From positions 1-48,898 of the forward strand of contig CAKZKH010000236.1 of the NCBI GenBank assembly GCA_937122485.1: a stretch of DNA of 48,898 bases, written 5' to 3'. The first letter of the stretch is position 1, and each line of letters starts with the position of its first letter. The DNA is from an uncultured bacterium. GTDB taxonomy: Bacteria; Bipolaricaulota; Bipolaricaulia; Bipolaricaulales; Bipolaricaulaceae. Under the pieces are notes generated by a model. It saw only the letters and a list, made by a program, of their open reading frames with translations, was not told the DNA's origin and searched no databases. The position numbers and the translations under genes were made by a program. This document shows, in pieces, positions 46,921-48,898 of the stretch.

Positions 46921-48207
46921 GTGAGGTTGTTGATTCGGGGAGCGGCGGTGATGCAGCGGCCGGAGGCCGAGGTGCTTCCCAAGGCCGACGTGATCATTGA
47001 GGGCCGAAGGTTTGCGGCCGTCCTCCCCGGCGGGGGAGCCCAAGGAGCCTTCGACCGCGTGATCGAGGGCGAAGGCCGTCTCCTTTTCCCGGGCCTGGTC
47101 AACGCCCACACCCACCTGGCCATGACCCTATTCCGCGGTCTGGCCGCCGACCTCCCTCTTTCCCGCTGGCTCAACGAGGAAGTCTGGCCCCGCGAGCGCA
47201 ACCTCACGGGAGAAATCGTGTACTGGTTCTCTCTCTTGGGCCTGGTGGAGATGATCCGCTCCGGCACCACGGCCTTTGCCGACATGTACTTTTTCATGGA
47301 GGACGTGGCCCGGGCGGTGGAGAAAGCCGGGGTGCGCGCGCTTCTTGCTCACGGGGTGATTGCCCCCACCCCGGACCGGGTGGAGCCCGAGCTCAACAAG
47401 GCCGAAAGTTTTGTGCGGGAGTGGGAGGGCAAGGCCGAGGGCCGCGTCCGCACCGCCCTTTCTCCCCACGCCCCCTACACTTGCGGGCCCGAGGTATGGA
47501 AGCGCGCCGTAGCTCTGGCTCGTGAGCTCAAGGTCCCCATCCACACGCATCTGGCCGAGACCGCGGACGAAGTAGAGCAGGTTCGGCGGGAGAGGGGCCG
47601 AAGCCCGGCCGAGTGGCTGGAATCCTTGGGTGTGTTCGCGGTCCCTGTGATCGCGGCCCACTGCGTGCACGTGACCGACAAGGATATGGAGATCCTGGCG
47701 GCCCACAACGCCACCGCGGTGCACTGCCCGACCTCCAACCTCCGCCTGGCCTGCGGCATTGCTCCGGTGGCCGAGATGCTGCGCCAAGGGGTCAACGTGG
47801 CCTTGGGCACGGATGGCCCCGGCTCTTCTGGTCGCCTCAACATGATCGAGGAGATGCGGCTGGCGGCGGTGCTGGGAAAGCAGAAAGCTGGGGATCCCCA
47901 GGCCATTTCAGCCCAGGAGGCCCTGGCCTTGGCCACCTGGCGGGGAGCGGTGGCGCTTGGTTTGGGCAAAGAACTGGGTACAATTGAGCCCGGAAAGCGG
48001 GCCGATGCGGTCTTGCTGGACCTAACCAAGCCTCATCTGCAGCCCGGCTACAGTGCGCGAGCGGATCTGGTGTATTCCGCCCAAGGAGCCGATGTGGCCA
48101 CGGTGGTGGTGGACGGCCAACCGCTGCTCCTGGAAGGAGAGCTCCAGACCGTGGATGATACCGAGGTGATCGAGCGCTGCCGGCAGTTGGCCCGCAAGTT
48201 CCAATAA
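46921..48207 (+). CDS. mtaD: Amidohydrolase of the MTA/SAH deaminase family
   Basis: 428 residues. Metal-dependent amidohydrolase: FPGLVNAHTHLAMTLFRGLAADLPLSRWL (first His pair; the 'FRG.A.DLPL..WL' run is typical of 5'-methylthioadenosine/S-adenosylhomocysteine deaminases), TALSPHAPYTCGPEVW, IHTHLAETADEVEQV, HCVHVTDKDMEIL, VHCPTSNLRLACGIAP and the Asp in LGTDGPGSSG. The C-terminus returns to the small beta domain with IEPGKRADAVLLDL. Deaminates MTA/SAH-type nucleosides to the inosyl forms; substrate choice within the family is inference. GTG 46921 follows its -10 by 9 bases. Confidence 0.88.
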   Translation: MRLLIRGAAVMQRPEAEVLPKADVIIEGRRFAAVLPGGGAQGAFDRVIEGEGRLLFPGLVNAHTHLAMTLFRGLAADLPLSRWLNEEVWPRERNLTGEIVYWFSLLGLVEMIRSGTTAFADMYFFMEDVARAVEKAGVRALLAHGVIAPTPDRVEPELNKAESFVREWEGKAEGRVRTALSPHAPYTCGPEVWKRAVALARELKVPIHTHLAETADEVEQVRRERGRSPAEWLESLGVFAVPVIAAHCVHVTDKDMEILAAHNATAVHCPTSNLRLACGIAPVAEMLRQGVNVALGTDGPGSSGRLNMIEEMRLAAVLGKQKAGDPQAISAQEALALATWRGAVALGLGKELGTIEPGKRADAVLLDLTKPHLQPGYSARADLVYSAQGADVATVVVDGQPLLLEGELQTVDDTEVIERCRQLARKFQ

Positions 48208-48215
48208 CCCTCCCT

Positions 48216-48242
48216 GGGCGAACGCCCGCTCGGGGACGGGCG
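48216..48242 (+). promoter_or_regulatory. rpsO leader with two mutually exclusive hairpins
   Basis: GGGC-GAAC-GCCC (48216-48227) competes with CGCCCG (48223-48228) pairing CGGGCG (48237-48242). The second stem ends one base before the Shine-Dalgarno TTGGAGG (48244-48250). This is the position where S15 autoregulation acts in other bacteria. Confidence 0.45.
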
Positions 48243-48256
48243 CTTGGAGGTGGAAC

Positions 48257-48529
48257 GTGGCGTTGTCCCAGGAAGAAAAGCGAGAGCTTGTCCACAAGTT
48301 CGGTCAAAACCCCCAGGATACGGGATCGGTGGAAGTGCAGATTGCCCTGCTTACCGCACGAATCCAGCAACTCACCGCGCACTTCACCGTGCACCGCAAG
48401 GACTTTCACTCCCGCCGGGGGCTCAACGTGCTGGTGGGGCGGAGGCGCCGGCTTCTTCAGTACCTGCGGCGAACCAATCCCCGCCGATACGCCCGGCTCA
48501 TTCAGGAACTAAACATCCGAGGTGTGTGA
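48257..48529 (+). CDS. rpsO: Ribosomal protein uS15
   Basis: 90 residues, standard length. [68 protein letters not shown] and the [19 protein letters not shown] end are all typical. GTG start with GGAGG 6 bases upstream. pnp follows after 4 bases, the common rpsO-pnp order. Confidence 0.96.
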   Translation: MALSQEEKRELVHKFGQNPQDTGSVEVQIALLTARIQQLTAHFTVHRKDFHSRRGLNVLVGRRRRLLQYLRRTNPRRYARLIQELNIRGV

Positions 48530-48533
48530 AGGA

Positions 48534-48898
48534 ATGCCTGTAGTCACAGAAGAAACAACCTTAGGCGGAAAGACGTTACGGTTGGAGAGCGGCGGGTTGG
48601 CCCGACAGGCCGATGCCGCTGTTCTTGTTGCTTGGGGGGACACCAAGGTCCTGGTGACCGTGGTCTGTCAGCCCCTGGCCCAGGAGCTGGATTATTTCCC
48701 GCTCCGGGTGGACTTCGAAGAGCGGTTCTACGCCGGGGGCAAGATCCCCGGGGGGTTCTTCAAGCGGGAGGGCAAGCCCTCCGACGAGGCGGTGCTTGCC
48801 GCCCGCCTGATCGATCGGCCCATTCGTCCCCTGTTCCCCGAGGGGTACAGGGAGGAGGTGCACGTGGTGGCCACCGTGCTGTCGGCCGAGAAGGACGC
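48534..48898 (+). CDS. pnp: Polyribonucleotide nucleotidyltransferase, N-terminal part (cut by window edge)
   Basis: 121 codons present of about 700. First RNase PH domain: [88 protein letters not shown]. These include the conserved R-x-x-G-KIPGG-F-KREG and [12 protein letters not shown] blocks. Phosphate-dependent 3'-5' RNA decay and part of the degradosome. GAAGGA precedes the ATG closely. Confidence 0.97.
   Translation, partial: MPVVTEETTLGGKTLRLESGGLARQADAAVLVAWGDTKVLVTVVCQPLAQELDYFPLRVDFEERFYAGGKIPGGFFKREGKPSDEAVLAARLIDRPIRPLFPEGYREEVHVVATVLSAEKD

Noticed and set aside
1-48898. CRISPR array or cas genes
   Set aside because: No regularly spaced direct repeats and no Cas-like protein seen.

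Overview
The window is a gene-dense, GC-rich stretch of bacterial chromosome made up mostly of housekeeping genes on both strands. Cues such as an isoleucyl-tRNA synthetase very like the Thermus form, an SHMT-GcvT fusion protein, secreted PKD-type proteins and many leaderless-looking promoters suggest a deep-branching and perhaps thermophilic bacterium. Bipolaricaulota (Acetothermia) is my best guess, but no rRNA is present and this placement is weak.

Layout. 1-5.1 kb: glmS (cut by the window edge), a bifunctional-nuclease family gene, a LolA-like exported protein, pgk, tRNA-Gly, type 4 uracil-DNA glycosylase and a TPR protein. 5.1-10.1 kb: a ThiF/MoeB-like enzyme, a glycine-rich membrane protein, a decayed peptide-ABC permease, a HIT protein, a DUF72 protein and a deleted IS481-like element; this is the most eroded part. 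10.1-13.6 kb: a tight cassette upp / short-chain dehydrogenase / TIM-barrel isomerase / MFS transporter. 13.6-17.0 kb (minus): transketolase, tRNA(CAT), an RNase H-like gene, dtd and rpmF. 17.0-23.3 kb: purB, ileS, purA, rplM. 23.5-30 kb: two secreted proteins sharing a repeated module, a secreted phospholipase-D-like protein and a Lon-family protease. 30-35 kb (minus): rpsF-ssb-rpsR, an unrecognised gene and a 1058-residue SHMT-GcvT fusion. 35-43.5 kb: HU, then minus-strand tRNA-Leu-plsX-acpP-asnS, holA, and an mgtE-membrane protein-yajC-secD operon. 43.5-48.9 kb: cysS, comM, yraN, an MTA/SAH-deaminase-like amidohydrolase, rpsO and the start of pnp.

The most unusual theme is transcription and translation start architecture. 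At least a dozen genes have a TANNNT -10 hexamer only 6-11 bases before the start codon and no ribosome binding site, which predicts leaderless mRNAs. One divergent pair (27538-27559) packs two overlapping -10 hexamers and both start codons into 22 bp between genes. Two further genes (plsX and the RNase H-like gene) begin 1 and 3 bases after the 3' end of a tRNA gene, so maturation of the tRNA itself would free a leaderless mRNA. The other candidates for new biology are a repeated secreted module (GLDED-P-GW sandwich plus a short helical unit), the SHMT-GcvT fusion with a degenerate GcvT-like middle region, and a type 4 UDG whose iron-sulfur N-terminus can only be reached from a non-standard start codon.
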